Positions 49,801-62,577 of a DNA stretch of 64,000 nt are shown one piece after another; the stretch's first letter is position 1, and the number at the start of each line of letters is the position of its first letter. The stretch is from NCBI GenBank assembly GCA_020091685.1, contig CM034599.1:27279922-27343921 (forward strand), in the 5' to 3' direction. Made by a program: the position numbers and the translations under genes. Under the pieces are notes generated by a model. It was not told the origin of the DNA and did not search any database. It worked only from the letters and a program-made list of their open reading frames with translations. This stretch comes from Lutjanus erythropterus (Eukaryota; Chordata; Actinopteri; Lutjaniformes; Lutjanidae).

Positions 49801-52800
49801 CAATTAATTGGTCAGCTGATTAATGATGTTGATTATCTGGCATGTAGAAATAATTGCTATGGGCCAATGCCAGATAAAGATACAGATACAAACAGTGATG
49901 TCTCTGCACCTCTAGCTCACAAGGCTGATAAAAAATGTCTGCAGACACATCTGCAGGCGGCCTTGTCAGTGTGGGTTTTTTGGAAAGTGGTAAAAAAGTT
50001 AGTTTGGTGCCCTGTACTGTAACTCTTATGTGTCCTGCTGTAAATGTCAAATTTAATCTAAAACCGTTAGAGGCTAGTGTTAAATATTAGGGGTTTAAAT
50101 TACAACTTTCATCGCAAATCATAATACAGTATTATACCAATTTTTTTGTCGGTCAACGATAAAATATTTGTTGATATGTCTGCCAAGATACAGTTACATT
50201 ATGATTCAGTTCAGGGGCCTGCGATCGATGTGAGGCTATATCATTTGCCTATTTAACACAGTTACAGAAGAAGCTGCCTCTCCTAATAATTAATAATTGC
50301 CTAAATAATTGTAACTGTTTAAGGGCAGTAAAGTTTATTTTAAATTGAGTTCACGAACACACAGAAGACATGATGTAACAACAAGAACATTTAACAAAAG
50401 TACAAAATTCGGCTCAACAATAACTATCAAGGTTCATACACAATTTTTGCTTGTCATTATTATTACCTGCGTGCATCTTTTTTTCACATTAACACTGATG
50501 AAACACAGCGGCTAATATTACCATAGTGAGACCAACAAGTTAGCCGGCCAGATGTCAGACCAAGTTCATCATGTTGCCTGAGTACTTTATCTCATAATGG
50601 CATTGTTTGCATATATTTCCACACTGCTGAGGCCAGTATCATCCTCTTGGCTGTTTGCCATTATTTGTTTGGTAACGGCACTATTTGAATGTTTCGGAGA
50701 AGGTGCACTCAGACAGAAACGGTGACTCAGACGTGCAATGTGAATTTCAAAATAAAGGTGTATCTTAAAGATGATGATATTAAAATTCTGTTTTCACTTT
50801 ACATCAGTGATATTTGATCATTGCTCACTGAATAGATATATTGATCCAGTTCAATGGATTGTTACACTCCTGTTAAAAATATGTTATAATGTGTAGAATT
50901 ATGCAGTTGAATCATATTGACATACTGTACTCTACTCTCCTCTAAATACCAGTTACGTTCTGAAATATACAGAATAACCCAATATATATTTTATATTTTA
51001 TTAATTGATAAAAATTCCATTTAAAACAACATGCTACTATTGGCATTACCAGCCATCCACCACTCTGCTCTCTGCAGCAGCAGCCACTGAAAACCCATAT
51101 TGTTCAACCATTGGGATGTATTAAGTACTTTCTAAAGTATATCTTGTACTGTATATGAAATAAGGAATTAAAAGCATCCTTACATATATAGACAATCCAT
51201 GTGGAAGTCGAAACATTTATGAAGAAATCATCCAAATGCTTATTATCTAAAGAGCTGTCTGATGTGTTGGTATTGTTCATGTGTTCTATTTGTAAGGGCA
51301 TGTAGCGCAGCTGTGGTTGGTGTTCGTCTGGCTGCATCCCGGCTCTGTTGGCATGGTGAGCCAGCGAGCGTGAATCAGCTGTCGAGCTGAAAGAGCTAGA
51401 CAAATGTCTCCCAGGATGCTGTTTTATTTTTGGATCACGTCGTTGTCAGTGTTGATGGGCCTCTGACAGTGAGACTGATGCTGTCCTCCAGCTATCTCAT
51501 GGTCTGCTACGTTAGCTTAAACCTCGTTAAAATCATCTCCATGTGACCTTGTTTTGTACCGCGTGTTGTGGATATTAATGCTGTGAGCAGGTTAAAGGGA
51601 GTTGGAGTTTGTCTTGAGTAGTAGGAGATACGTCACAGTGTCAGTAGGAATCACGATATGGTCGACAGACACGAAATAACAAGACACCCCGTCAGTTCTT
51701 TCCACTCTGAGATAGTCTTCTCACCAGGACTCATTGTCAGGTTCAAACTGTAACTGCTGCAAGCACAAGAAAGATCACTCCAATCAGCCCTTTACTGCAG
51801 AAACACAGAGACAACAAGACATTTTTTCTGCCTATTCACCACACAGTTGCTGAAAGTCACCATTATGTCTGTTTAAGTAAGCTACACTTTAGATGCACAA
51901 ATTAGCAAAGCCCCCTTTTTTTTTTACAGGCCCTAATCTCTAATTGCAGCAGGGTACACTCTATTAACTGTGCTGCAGCACGACTTTTTGTAAGCAGTGT
52001 GATTTATTGGATTGACCTTTTCTTAAAATTTGTAGACTGAACATTTGATTTATTAGATTATGAAGCAGCCAAACATGCAGTGAAATTTAATAGTTTTCTA
52101 ACACGTGTAATTAGTGTTTTGATTTGTAGACACTAGAATAACAGGAACCTGTATTTTATTGAACATTAAATTAGGGTAAGGAATCACCAAAATTACAGAT
52201 TTTCACTTGTTAAAGGGCAACTTTGGCATTTAGTGAGATTATTAATAGGTGTGTCTGACAACATTATGGAAAGGATCATCACAAAGACAGATCTTTTTTT
52301 TTTCACAAGTAAGATATTGGGCTACCCAGATCGATTGGATGCCAGTCCTTACCGGCCACTTTTCAATAAAAACATGTCACTGCGAGCTGGAGATTAATGC
52401 TTTCTAGATGCCGATAGTGAAAATCAATCTAGATACAAAAAACCTGAGCCAGTTTTCGGCTGAGTTGATGCCATTGTCACATGCTAACTAGCCTAAAGGA
52501 GCACTTCACCTCCAACATGATCTGTATATCAATTACTCACCCTGTGTTACCTAATCTTGCCTCCATGTGAACGCAGAATAAATCCAAAACGCACTAAGCT
52601 TGTGTTGTGAACACTCACTGAGTAACATGATAGTTACAGCTGTGTTACTGGATCAGTTTGACTGAATATGAAACCGACCACTGAATAAAGCTAAACCAGC
52701 TGCTTTGACAAAATAAAACAAGAAAAAAATATCGGTATCTGCAGTGTTTAGGACTAGGTAAAAAGAAAGAAACAACTTGATCGAATCTTTTTTAACAAAA

Positions 52801-55800
52801 AGAAAATTACATTACACATTATGGCACAATTACTCACTTTAAAGGACGAAGCTGTCAAAAGACAGAGAGAGGAGCTGCTTTTACTCTGAGCACTTTACAC
52901 AACCTAGATAACTGGACTAAAATCAATATCTGTACAGTTGTTAGTGGAAATTTGGTATTGAATGACAAGGCATTTTTTGAGACTTGATAGTACTGAAGCA
53001 ATTTGATTGATATCAGAAAAATATTGAAGTTTAAACATGAGTGGCAATTGAGAGACTGCAAAAAATGTGATTGAGGCATTCTTAGTAAGATAAATTTTGT
53101 TTAACCAGAAACAGCTGTTATATTGTTCTGGCCAAAATAACCGTATTCCCTTTGCAGAAACAGTCATTCTGACATTGTCATTATCATCAAACCCAACAGA
53201 AACAAAATAAAACTCACCAAAAATGTTAGTTGCTTACACACAAAAACATGAGAAAATAAGATCCAGGTTGAAAAATACTGAAATTACCCTTTAAGCACAT
53301 CTGTCAATAAATCAATGTAACTTTATTTTTCTTCAAAAAAAAATCGTGTAAATGAAAACTAATGCACTTACTGTTTAATGGACAGTGGAAGTGATATTAG
53401 AGGCTGGAGTGAGTAAGTCTTATTTTGCACTGGACTTCTTCCAGATTCCCAGGCTGCCCTGCTAACATCACACTTGTTACTCACAGCTCATTTCTTCAGT
53501 TGCGTGTGTGTGTGTGTGTGTGTGTGCTGTACAAGGTCAAACTTACACCCTTACACACGTGCACTCTCCCTCTCTCTCAGTCACTAACACACACTTGTCT
53601 TTGGGATTAAATGTCTTTTCAGTTGTTTGCCAAAATGTAGTGTGGCAGCCTTCGGGAGCTTCCAGTGTTCACTGATGTTGATAAGAAATGCTTTTCAAAC
53701 ACAGTACATGCAGGCAAAGGTATATTCTCTCAGACTTTACACACACACGCACGCACGCACATACACACTCAGTGTATGTGTCCACACACACACTACAAAT
53801 AAGTCGGTCCACTTTACGGTCCAGTAGAATCCATTACGCAACAAAGTTGTTCAGATAGCCAGTTAGTATACAAGCGAGAGGGTCTTATGTCACGTGGAGA
53901 TGTGTGCCTCCATTACTGCCTACGAGGCATTTCAGGCAGAGTGTGATCATGCTTCTTCACCCTGCAGTTGGGGGTTGGGATGTGTGGACCACTGGAGAGA
54001 GATGGAGAGGGAGGGATGTGCATAAATATCTGGTGAGGGGCTCAACATGGCATGCAAATATACATCATCTTGTTCCACTTAACAATTGCACATATCGTAT
54101 TCCTGCCTCAGTTTGTACCATACAAAAATATGTACTCATAGCATGAATGTCAAAATCTGCATATAATTATACACAACAAGAAGCAAGAGTGCTCGAGATG
54201 ATGGTGGAGAAAGGAAAGGTCCGACCATCAAGTGCCTGGAGTCTGTACATCACGTTTGCTCCAGAAAGTGGTTTGTTGCCACGGCGAGGGCAGACCACAA
54301 GCTATGGCCTCCTTAATGTGCAGTGGGAGAGCGGGGCCACAGGCTCCTGCAGGGTAAAATGGAAATGCAGGGAGAGTAGAAAGAGGAGGGAGAGTGAGAG
54401 GGAAGCAGAGCAGCAGAAATAGACGCACAGCAAAGACTGACCCAGCGCACAGAATTTGTTTATTCACATTTTATGCAAGTTAAGAAGATATTTATGTACT
54501 AACTGTGAACTTTATCGCTGCTGTCATTTCAGAATTATGCAAAGCAGCTTCTCATAACTCTCACTGGGTGTTTTTTCATATCCTCCTTTCCGTGTGTCCT
54601 AACCTGCCTGTCCTCAGGTGACCTCCCAGCGGATGCAGGGGTTGTTACTGCTCGTCTTTGCCAAGTACTTCCATCTGCCCTTCCTCCGTGGAGTCCAGAC
54701 TGAAACCACCCGCACCGGCCTCGGGGGTTACTGGGTGAGACGGCTACTGACACCATTCTGTGATCAGCACTGTGTTATGTAAACTCCACACATGGAGGCT
54801 TAGCTGTTCATAGAACGACTTCACTGTAGGAGTGACTAGGTTTACAGGTCCAGTGTGTAAGATTTATTGACAGAATATGGCAACAATAGAAGAAACAAAT
54901 TAGCGGCTCCTGAATGACCTCAGTCCAGCCATTTGATAATTTATAAAAATGAAACAAAACTTATGAATACATAATTTATTAAAATGAGAGAGAAACTAAT
55001 TAGCTGTTGTTACGCACTGAGACACGTATTTTATTAAAATAAAATTAATTTAGGAGTCAAACTGAATGACAGGTGAAAGGTGTTAAATGCCACGTTGTGC
55101 TTAAAAACAACAAGTTTCTTTTCCAGTTGTTAAAACTTATTTATTTATAAAAAAGAAATGAAAAGCTGCATTGTTTTACACATTTAAATTCCTTTACTTT
55201 ACAGGTCAGACATAGGAAATGTAAATGTCCATCCCCTTGACAATTTACTATTTTTCAAATCTGGCCCTTCTAAAAAAGTAAATGAATAGGCCTCTCCCAC
55301 ACAGTTGGAAGGGGCCTATTCAGTTAGTCAGACGGGGAGGGTGAGACGAGGTGTTTGCAGAGCTGCAAACTCACCGCTAAATGCTACTTAATCCTACACA
55401 CTGGTCCTTTAAGCATGCATCATTGTCACTGATAGTTCGTAAACAGTGCAGGTTGTTTGCTTTATGATGAGGACGTTGTGGTTGTTTACATCTGCTGACT
55501 GAGCATATGTCTGTCATCTGGTGCAAATGGCATATATAAGAAAGGCTGGAGTAACTGCACATCAACCATATTATCGAGTGATGTTCCATCCGGTTTTATG
55601 AGAATAAAGATATAGATGTTGGTAGATGCCACAGTCAGCAGTTATTTAGAACTGGAAAGGCAAGCATAATGAAAATGAACCAAGGGAAAACTACAGTCTG
55701 TTTAGTACCAAGCATCAGCACCAGCAGTACCAGCACCAAGAATGCTCTTAAGGTGTGGGCTTGAAAAAAGAGAAAGTGAACTAATTTTAAAAAAAATCAA

Positions 55801-58800
55801 CAGTTTAAAAGGCCAGATAGCATTAAGGACAAACTGTTAGTATGTGATGCACATCAAGTTAATGTAAGAGTAAGATAAAAATCAAGTTGCTAGCTACTAC
55901 TAAAAATAAAAACTGAAATGTGAAGCACTTTTACTTTCAGAACTGATGGAATTCATCACAATAATCAACTCAACAGAACAGCACAGTAGTTGGATTATTG
56001 ATTGCAAAATGTAATTAATATCAATCTGTGGTATTGTAGAGTATTGTCAGTAGGTTTAGACTATTGCTATTATGTGTGAACACATAAAAATGTGCATGTA
56101 AGTACATTACACTATATGTGCATATATATATACATATATGTGTATGTTAAAGGTTTTAATGTGGACCACTGAAAGAGTGGATAGTGAGCTAAAAGAGATG
56201 CAAATGAATCAAATCAAACTAATCAAGATATATCTATACAAGCAGCCAGTCTGTAGTTATTTTGTTTACAGGCACCAGTCCTGTTTGAAAAAAGGTGTTT
56301 GCTGCAACATGTTCCTAAAAACAAAGATCACAGTGGATGTCTGTCTGTCTTGTCATGATCACTGACGCGCAGTACATTTCTGAGAAGTTAGGTAGTACTC
56401 AGGTGTCTGCACATTCTGCAGATTTGAAACAGAGACATCTTTTGTGTTTTAGTGGGTTAGAGCATCAGGAGAACAGCGGGAAGAAAACCACAGACTCATC
56501 CTGTCCTCCCACTGAGCACTTTACTGTTCGCATTAAGTATTGATGACTGGTCCTTAATGAGCAAACTTCCTGTTTCTCTGTGGCACAGACGCACATACTG
56601 CTCAATATAGAGAAAACACTGACATGTCAATCACTGTGTATAGGAATTTTCCATCGCTGATTCATTTGTTTATTCATTTAAAGGACCAGTACATGCAATT
56701 CAATTCTTTTAGTGGCAGAATATGGAATATAACAGTTAGAAGTATGTTTTCATTAGTGTATAATCACCTGAAAATAAGAATTGTTATGTTTTTGTTACCT
56801 TAGAATAAGCTGCTTATAGCTACAGAGGGAGCAGGTTCTCTTCACGAGTACTGCCTTTTTGCACTGTCATATTTCTACAGTAGCCCAGAGAGGACAAATC
56901 AGACCAACGGTGTGTAACATCCTCTCTGTTAAACATTATTTAACTTCCCCTCTAACTGTCTGTGTTTCAGGGTAATAAAGGTGGTGTAAGTGCCCGCATG
57001 TCAGTGTTCGGCCACACCATCTGCTTCCTCAACTGCCACCTGCCGGCTCACATGGAGAACTCAGATCAGCGCATGGAGGACTTTGAGAGCATCCTGCAGC
57101 AGCAGCAGTTTGAGGGTCAGGCTGCCACTGGGGTTCTTGACCATGAGTAAGTCAGCACACAAACACACTAGGCACACGCCAGGGCTGTACCCGACTCAGA
57201 ATTTTGTCAACTGTTCAATGTGAAGTTTCGACTGTTTGTTCCTTTTTTTCCCTTTTCTGACTAGTGCATTCTTTACTGAAGTAAAAGTACAGATACCTGT
57301 GTAAAAATGACTCTGGTGAAAGTAGAAAAAGTAAGTAAAAGTGAAAAAGGACGGAGTCTGAAATGTACTCGAAGTATAAAAGTAAAAAGTCCTTTCTACC
57401 ACCTGTTTCTGTGCAAAGCCAACAGAATGATACATCATATTCATATAATCCAGACTTAAACCATTCCATCTACAAATAAAATTTAAAAAAATAAAATAGT
57501 GAACATTAATTTAGCTCCAGTGTGTATATCAATTTTCAATGTCAGCAGCAGTACTTGAAACACACTTCAGGTCTAATTGAGCCTTTTTTTTTTCTTTTTT
57601 TTTTTTTAGAAGTTCCCACATCTCTGCAGTACGACTAAAACCTTTTGTTCAGCCTCAGCAGTAGCTGGCTCACAAAGTGCTTTGAATCAAGGCTTTCAAT
57701 CTTAAAATCAGTCCTGCAGAGCTAAAAAGCCTCTGATAGGCAGCTGACCGATTCATTAGACACATTTTTTCACGGTATTGTCTCCTTCTCTGTCTTTTTC
57801 ACCTTCCTACAGTCTGTCATGTCTGTGCATGATATACACTGACAGATACACCAAGGAATGTGTCATTGTCTCATCCATTTAGGCTGAAATCAGTCTTGTT
57901 GTTGGGAAGGCAGTGTGCAATGATGCAGAATGAAAATGGTCAATAATACCTCTCAAATGCATTAAACACAAAACTAGCTTAGCCTAGCTAGACCTAGGGA
58001 GTAAAAGTGAGAAGTTGTCAGGAAAAATGCATACTCAAGTAAAGTACAGATACCTGAAAGATCTGCTCTAAGCCAATGTACAGTAACATAGTATTTGTAC
58101 TTTATTACTTCCAACCTCTGGCACTCTGAGCTAATGTGTGCTAACTACACTAATGATGGACTGAATCATATTAAGTTGCTGTGAGCTGCGAATTCACCAC
58201 TTCTAAGCAAAAGACACACGATAACATAATCTTTCATTATGCCTTACAAGGCAAGGCTTTGTTTTATCCGCTCAGCTGCAGTGCCTCCAGCTCAGAATTA
58301 CTAAGCATCGGTGGTGTCCGCTGCTGTCCATGTATGTGTCCTTTTGGGAGTATAATCTAAACATGACTTGTAGAATCTTAGTTGACTGAGGTGTCTCTGA
58401 CTGATTATATGAATCTATGATTTAAGCATTTAACGGTGGGGCCACCTTAGCACACAACAATAAATATAGACACTCGTGCAGTGCTATGCATTTGTCTGAT
58501 AAGCAGTGAAGAAAAGTCTGGTTGAACCTCTAATATATGTGTGACACACAGTCCCAGTCTTGATTTGTCAGTATTCATGTTTTATAAAGGATATGGTGTC
58601 ACAAATGATGTCACAGTACTTTTGCAATCAGCATAGCAAATATACTTATGCATTCACATTCACACATTGTTTAACATCATTCTTGAAATAACTCCTTTTT
58701 TCACAGTGTGGTATTCTGGTTTGGGGATCTCAATTTCCGCATCGATGACCTGGAGATGCAAGTGGTGAAATCAGTCATCGATAACAACAAGTTCCAAATA

Positions 58801-61800
58801 TTGTGGGAAAAAGATCAGGTAAAAATAAAGGCTGTTGAATATATGGTGTAAAGAAAATGAATTTAACTCCTCTGTGTGTGAATCTCTTGAAGAGCACTGA
58901 ATGCAACTTGCCCCTTAGCCCCTTAGTATATTCACAGCAGCTGATTGTGATCATTTTTGATTTTCATTTTCATTTTGTAAAGAACAAAAGTAGTCTGTAC
59001 ACTGAAATGTTATCTAGAATTGTTTTCCAACTTTAAAATCTTAGCTTTAGCTCATTGTTCTTGTGAAGACATTTCAACAGCTGAAATTTTGAAGGAAAGT
59101 CAGAAGTCATATGATAAAATGTCTTCTTTCTTGTCTGGTGGACTATGCACTGTGTAGGTAATGCCACTAGAGGGCAACAAAGAAACACACTGTCTTCTTA
59201 ATGTAGCTGTCAGTTCAGTGCCAAACAGAAATCCCCGGTGTGTGACGTCTGCTAATTCTCATCGTTCCAGCTCAATATGGCCAAAGACAGTGAGACAGTG
59301 TTGGAGGGTTTCCAAGAGGGGCCGCTGAAGTTCCCTCCCACCTACAAGTTTGACGTTGGAACAAACACATACGACACAAGGTTGGTGATGCCAGGGGTGC
59401 TGTTATGAATTCTAGGCCACTGACCAGATATCACAGAGCCTGGCTCGGTAATACTTATACTCTCCTCTCTGAAAGGTCCTCACTAGCCTGGGGGGAGCAT
59501 CAGAGTGTGTCCTTTTTTTGTCCATGTACTGATTTTAAATAAGACGTTATTTTTCTCTCTGCTCCATCCCTCTCTTTCCTTCCCCCTTCCAGTGGGAAGA
59601 AGCGTAAACCAGCTTGGACCGACCGGATCCTGTGGCGCCTGAGAGCCACAGCGCCTGCCGGCTTGGCTCTGAGCACAGGGAAACGCAGCTCCTTGTCAGG
59701 GCTGACAAGTGGGACCAAAGTGACGCAGCACTACTACAGAAGTCACATGGAGTACACTGTCAGTGACCACAAACCAGTGTCCTCCATCTTTACGCTGCAG
59801 GTGCGACACAACAGGGCGCATTGTAGAGATGAAACTACTTAGGATGTGCAGTTTTTTGATACTGGTGGAAGTTTTAAGTTAAGCATATGACCATGGATGA
59901 GAGCAGCCTATCCGGGTACTTTGCTCTTGCGTCATGTCCCTGCTGCTTTGTGGGGCAACCGCTCTAATACGACTGATCATCAATACAGATTCTGAGGACT
60001 TTGTCAGATGAAAAGCATAAATTAAGAAAACCATATGGCTCTGTAGCTATTATGAGCATATGGTGGTTTATTTATGGACAGTTTTTACATTATAAGGACA
60101 GTAAGCAAAAAACAGATAAATAAAGAACAAAAAACACAAACAAATATGAAGTCATGAGATGATCAGTTAATCAAACAAACAAAACAAAATGTTACACATG
60201 ATACATACAATAATTATGAAAGATCCGTCTCATTGACTAAAGAATGACACCACCTTTCCTGCTGTTTTTCTCCCAGTTTGTATTGATAACAGTATTAACA
60301 AAGATGCCTGCAGTGAGTTTTTCTGAAGCCAGTGTTTTGTAATGGCCTTTTCACAGAGTTATTTAAATGGTAAGTTTTTAGTTAACTTGTCAGGGATGTG
60401 TCTAAGATAGAGGGATGTGAATGTCGTACTAATAATAAAACCAGAGTTTTTGAGATTATGTTTGACACTTAACTCCAGACAGTCTGAAATTAAAGGACAA
60501 GACCAAAGAACAGGAGCATGATCAACCATGATTTGTCCACGTTCCCTCCAGCAGCAGAGCTGATTGCCAATTTGCTTGGAACTCAGCATATCTGGGAGTG
60601 ATGAAAAAGCAAATTAAGCAAACAACAGCAATGTTGTCCAAACCCAAACTGTTGCACAACAAGTAAAATACAGTCTAAACCTACTACAAGGAGTTTGGTC
60701 TTAATTTAATACTGATGTTTCTATATGACCTACATAAGCAAATGAGACAGTGAGCAGATCGGCTATTTCTGTATAGATGTTCTTAATGTCCGCCACCGGG
60801 TTGGATTCTCCTTGAAATCAGATGAAGCGAGCCTGTGTTTACATTTTGCCAGCTACGTTTGCCAGTTAAAACGAAGCAGGATGATAGAAAATTTAGATCA
60901 GTTATAGTTTGATAATTTTATTTTTGATGACTGTGAATATTCTCAGTCATCCAGGTCATGGTATTTGTATCAAGGTTTGTAGTACCTTGATAGAGTTCTT
61001 GAAGTCTCATCCAAGAGTTCTGCCTGACTGGTTTGGGAGTTCAGGTATTAAACCTAATGGGGTTGTTAGCACCTGGGGGGGCATGTGACTCATGTTTATT
61101 TTTGATGTGATATTTTGTGAATATTAAGGTGGAAACACTGAAGTACTGCTTTTTTCTACAGGAGCCTCCAAAAAAGTATGAATGTTCCTTGTAGTGGCTT
61201 TAAATCAGGAAATATCTTCTTAAATATTACCTACACAAGACTTAACATATGACCATGCATCTGATACCAACTTTTGATTCTTAAGAGTTTTTGATGACTG
61301 ATGCTGTGCACACATTCTGGTTGGTGTATCTTAGAAAACTCTAAATGAATGTTTATGTTCTCTGTAGTTTCCATATAAGGTGGATATTCCCCTGGTCACA
61401 CTCATAGTGGAGGATGAGTGGAACAGTATCGCTGATGCCACAGCAAAATTCAAAGTGTCGCCGAACTTCTCTCGCAGCTCCTGGGACTGGATCGGACTGT
61501 ACAAGGTAAACGTAGTCCGCATTTTGTTCTATTTTAAGTTATTTATCTGTATATAGGAGTATACATTGCTAGCTACATCGCAGTTGTTCTGTTCATGTAC
61601 ATTTTCATTTCCCTTTTTCCTTTTCTCATGCCAGTAAAGCCCCTTTGAATTTGAATAAAGAAAGTTTAGTCTCACCTTTACTGGCTAAATAACATGTAAT
61701 GTTTTAAGTATCACAACATGTCAAGTATTTCTGTACTTCACCAATTTGTATCAAGTAGTCACTGTGTGTGATTGTGTTGCTGCCCCCCTAGGTGGGCTTC

Positions 61801-62577
61801 AAACACCATAAGGACTATGTGGGATATGTGTGGGCAAAGCAGGAGGAGGCTGATTTTCACCGACAGGAACATCAGGTAATCTGGGTGCGTGCTGAATTCT
61901 CTTAAGAGCTCATTTTCTTTCACATTTAATAGATGTCTGACTAACTATGTTCCAGGTAACCTTTACTGAGGAGGAATTGCCCAAAGGCTCAGGGGACTTT
62001 ATCTTGGGTTACTATAGCAACAACATGAGCACCATTGTGGGTGTAACAGAGCCATTTCAGGTAATCATAACTCCAGTGCTGCTTTCTTGAGGTTAAAACA
62101 ATCAAATGCATTGTCTTTACATCTGTTGTGTGCGATTACTGCAGGGCCATCTTTACACTTTGCTCGTTTTGCTGCTCTTCCTCCATATTCTCCCTCCTCC
62201 GTCCCTCTCTTAACCTCCTTTTCATCCATCTCCAGATCCAGCTTCCCACTTCAGGCCTTGACCACAGTTCTTCAGACAGCTCTGACTTCAGCTCAGAAGA
62301 CGACAGCACTGTTGTCCTCATGAAGACGAGGTCCCGCAGCCCCAGCCCACGCAAGAGCAAGCACCGCAGCCATCGCAGTGGCAGCCATAGCCGCAGCCGC
62401 TCCAGCAGCCCCGCACAGGCCAAAATGAAAGCGCTCAATGTCACTGATGGTTCTCCATCCATTCCCACCAGTACAGCAGCTGACAGTGAGTCCACAGGTT
62501 GTCCAGCAGAGGGCAGCAGCAGCCAAGCATCTGCTCCTGCAGGGAAAGAAAAAGACACAGGAGAATCAGGGCTGTGA
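46379..62577 (+). CDS. inpp5j: Phosphatidylinositol 4,5-bisphosphate 5-phosphatase A (INPP5J/PIPP)
   Basis: This enzyme removes the 5-phosphate from PI(4,5)P2, PI(3,4,5)P3 and related inositols at the plasma membrane and restrains PI3K/AKT signalling. The coding exons are 46379-46869, 48894-49001, 49285-49393, 54618-54734, 56971-57146, 58707-58818, 59271-59380, 59593-59800, 61368-61505, 61792-61875, 61956-62060 and 62236-62577: 2100 nt, 699 residues, frame kept throughout. Residues 1-164 are Pro/Ala-rich. The catalytic domain (about 165-477) has TWNVG (169), QEVN (202), NCHLPAH (296), WFGDLNFR (338), PAWTDRILW (414) and SDHKPV (465). The SKICH domain (about 478-586) contains [13 protein letters not shown]. 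The tail has an [11 protein letters not shown] region also present in human. The N-terminus is shorter than the human one. Confidence 0.95.
46870..48893 (+). other. inpp5j intron 1, GC-AG type
   Basis: The donor is AG|GCAAGT and the acceptor TTTCCAACAG. Only this GC donor joins the frame to [10 protein letters not shown] in exon 2. The intron holds a duplicated segment of about 190 bp at 48285-48610. Confidence 0.8.
48285..48610. repeat. Tandem duplication of about 190 bp
   Basis: GATCAAATATGGATCAAGAT near 48305 is matched by GATCAAATGTGGTCCAAGAT near 48498, and GACCAGGCAGCTGCCATTTT by CACCAGGCCGCCATGTTGAA. These are two diverged direct copies inside intron 1. Confidence 0.6.
48894..49001 (+). 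CDS. inpp5j: inpp5j coding exon 2: start of phosphatase domain
   Basis: Encodes [20 protein letters not shown] and [16 protein letters not shown] between TTTCCAACAG and GG|GTGAGT, phase 2 to phase 2. The match to human INPP5J (TWNVGTAMPPDDVTSLL) is close. Confidence 0.95.
49285..49393 (+). CDS. inpp5j: inpp5j coding exon 3
   Basis: Encodes [20 protein letters not shown] and [16 protein letters not shown] between TATCTTCAAG and CTG|GTCAGT. Contains the Glu of the QE metal-binding motif. Confidence 0.95.
49394..52211 (+). other. inpp5j intron 3, first part
   Basis: No exon or RNA gene is seen. Text at about 50090-50240 resembles the 'gatat' repeats. Confidence 0.45.
52212..53295. repeat. MITE-like element with TTAAAGGG ends in inpp5j intron 3
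   Basis: The left end is GTTAAAGGGCAACTTTGGCA and the right end AATACTGAAATTACCCTTTA followed by AG, an imperfect inverted pair familiar from other teleost introns. A second inserted end (TAAAGGAGCACTTCACCTCC at about 52494) suggests nesting. Confidence 0.5.
53498..53527. repeat. (TG)n microsatellite
   Basis: About 13 TG units in inpp5j intron 3; a CA-rich stretch follows at about 53738-53790. Confidence 0.85.
54618..54734 (+). CDS. inpp5j: inpp5j coding exon 4
   Basis: Encodes [39 protein letters not shown] between TGTCCTCAG and TGG|GTGAGA, phase 0 to phase 0. Confidence 0.95.
54846..55410. repeat. Family D 'ggtccagtgtgtaagat' MITE-like element
   Basis: The left end AGGTCCAGTGTGTAAGATTT is matched by the inverse AATCCTACACACTGGTCCTT. 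It is non-coding, in inpp5j intron 4. A partial copy lies at 56681. Confidence 0.7.
55411..56680 (+). other. inpp5j intron 4, middle part
   Basis: No exon or RNA gene is recognised. Short frames are unsupported. Confidence 0.45.
56681..56915. repeat. Family D MITE-like element, partial copy
   Basis: Begins AAGGACCAGTACATGCAATT and continues with family text (GTGTATAATCACCTGAAAAT). It ends about 55 bases before inpp5j exon 5. Confidence 0.55.
56971..57146 (+). CDS. inpp5j: inpp5j coding exon 5
   Basis: Encodes [40 protein letters not shown] and a Gln-rich stretch, between TGTGTTTCAG and GA|GTAAGT, leaving phase 2. Confidence 0.95.
57270..58115. repeat. 'Aagtaaaagtac' MITE pieces in inpp5j intron 5
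   Basis: Both ends carry text of the family also seen at 28161 (GAAGTAAAAGTACAGATACC near 57280; GTAAAGTACAGATACCTGAA near 58040; ATTACTTCCAACCTCTGG at the right edge). The centre is unrelated, so the element is degraded or interrupted. Confidence 0.45.
58707..58818 (+). CDS. inpp5j: inpp5j coding exon 6: WFGDLNFR motif
   Basis: Encodes [20 protein letters not shown] and [17 protein letters not shown] between TTTTTCACAG and CAG|GTAAAA. GDLNFR is a core catalytic motif of inositol 5-phosphatases. Confidence 0.96.
59271..59380 (+). CDS. inpp5j: inpp5j coding exon 7
   Basis: Encodes [36 protein letters not shown] between ATCGTTCCAG and AAG|GTTGGT, leaving phase 2. Confidence 0.95.
59593..59800 (+). 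CDS. inpp5j: inpp5j coding exon 8: PAWTDRILW and SDHKPV motifs
   Basis: Encodes [20 protein letters not shown] and ends [22 protein letters not shown], between CCCTTCCAG and CAG|GTGCGA. It holds the last two catalytic motifs of the domain. Confidence 0.96.
59801..61367 (+). other. inpp5j intron 8
   Basis: No exon or RNA gene is recognised in this intron of about 1.57 kb. Confidence 0.5.
61368..61505 (+). CDS. inpp5j: inpp5j coding exon 9: SKICH domain start
   Basis: Encodes [20 protein letters not shown], then [16 protein letters not shown], between TTCTCTGTAG and AAG|GTAAAC, phase 0 to phase 0. Confidence 0.95.
61792..61875 (+). CDS. inpp5j: inpp5j coding exon 10
   Basis: Encodes [28 protein letters not shown], between TGCCCCCCTAG and CAG|GTAATC; part of the SKICH domain. 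Confidence 0.95.
61956..62060 (+). CDS. inpp5j: inpp5j coding exon 11
   Basis: Encodes [35 protein letters not shown], between ATGTTCCAG and CAG|GTAATC; completes the SKICH domain. Confidence 0.95.
62236..62577 (+). CDS. inpp5j: inpp5j last coding exon: Arg/Ser-rich tail
   Basis: After CATCTCCAG it encodes [40 protein letters not shown], then an [14 protein letters not shown] run and an Ala/Ser-rich end, with TGA at 62575-62577. The human protein has the same order (SSEGEDDST, KSRSPSPGKSK). Confidence 0.93.
   Translation: MQLPTSGLDHSSSDSSDFSSEDDSTVVLMKTRSRSPSPRKSKHRSHRSGSHSRSRSSSPAQAKMKALNVTDGSPSIPTSTAADSESTGCPAEGSSSQASAPAGKEKDTGESGL

Noticed and set aside
61371-61380. Perfect CArG box CCATATAAGG
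   Set aside because: It lies in coding exon 9 of inpp5j (codons for P-Y-K) far from any promoter; most likely a coincidence of codon use.
62128-62235. Upstream extension of the last inpp5j exon
   Set aside because: It is intron text rich in Ser/Phe/Leu from a pyrimidine tract; the acceptor CATCTCCAG at 62235 and the human alignment fix the exon start.
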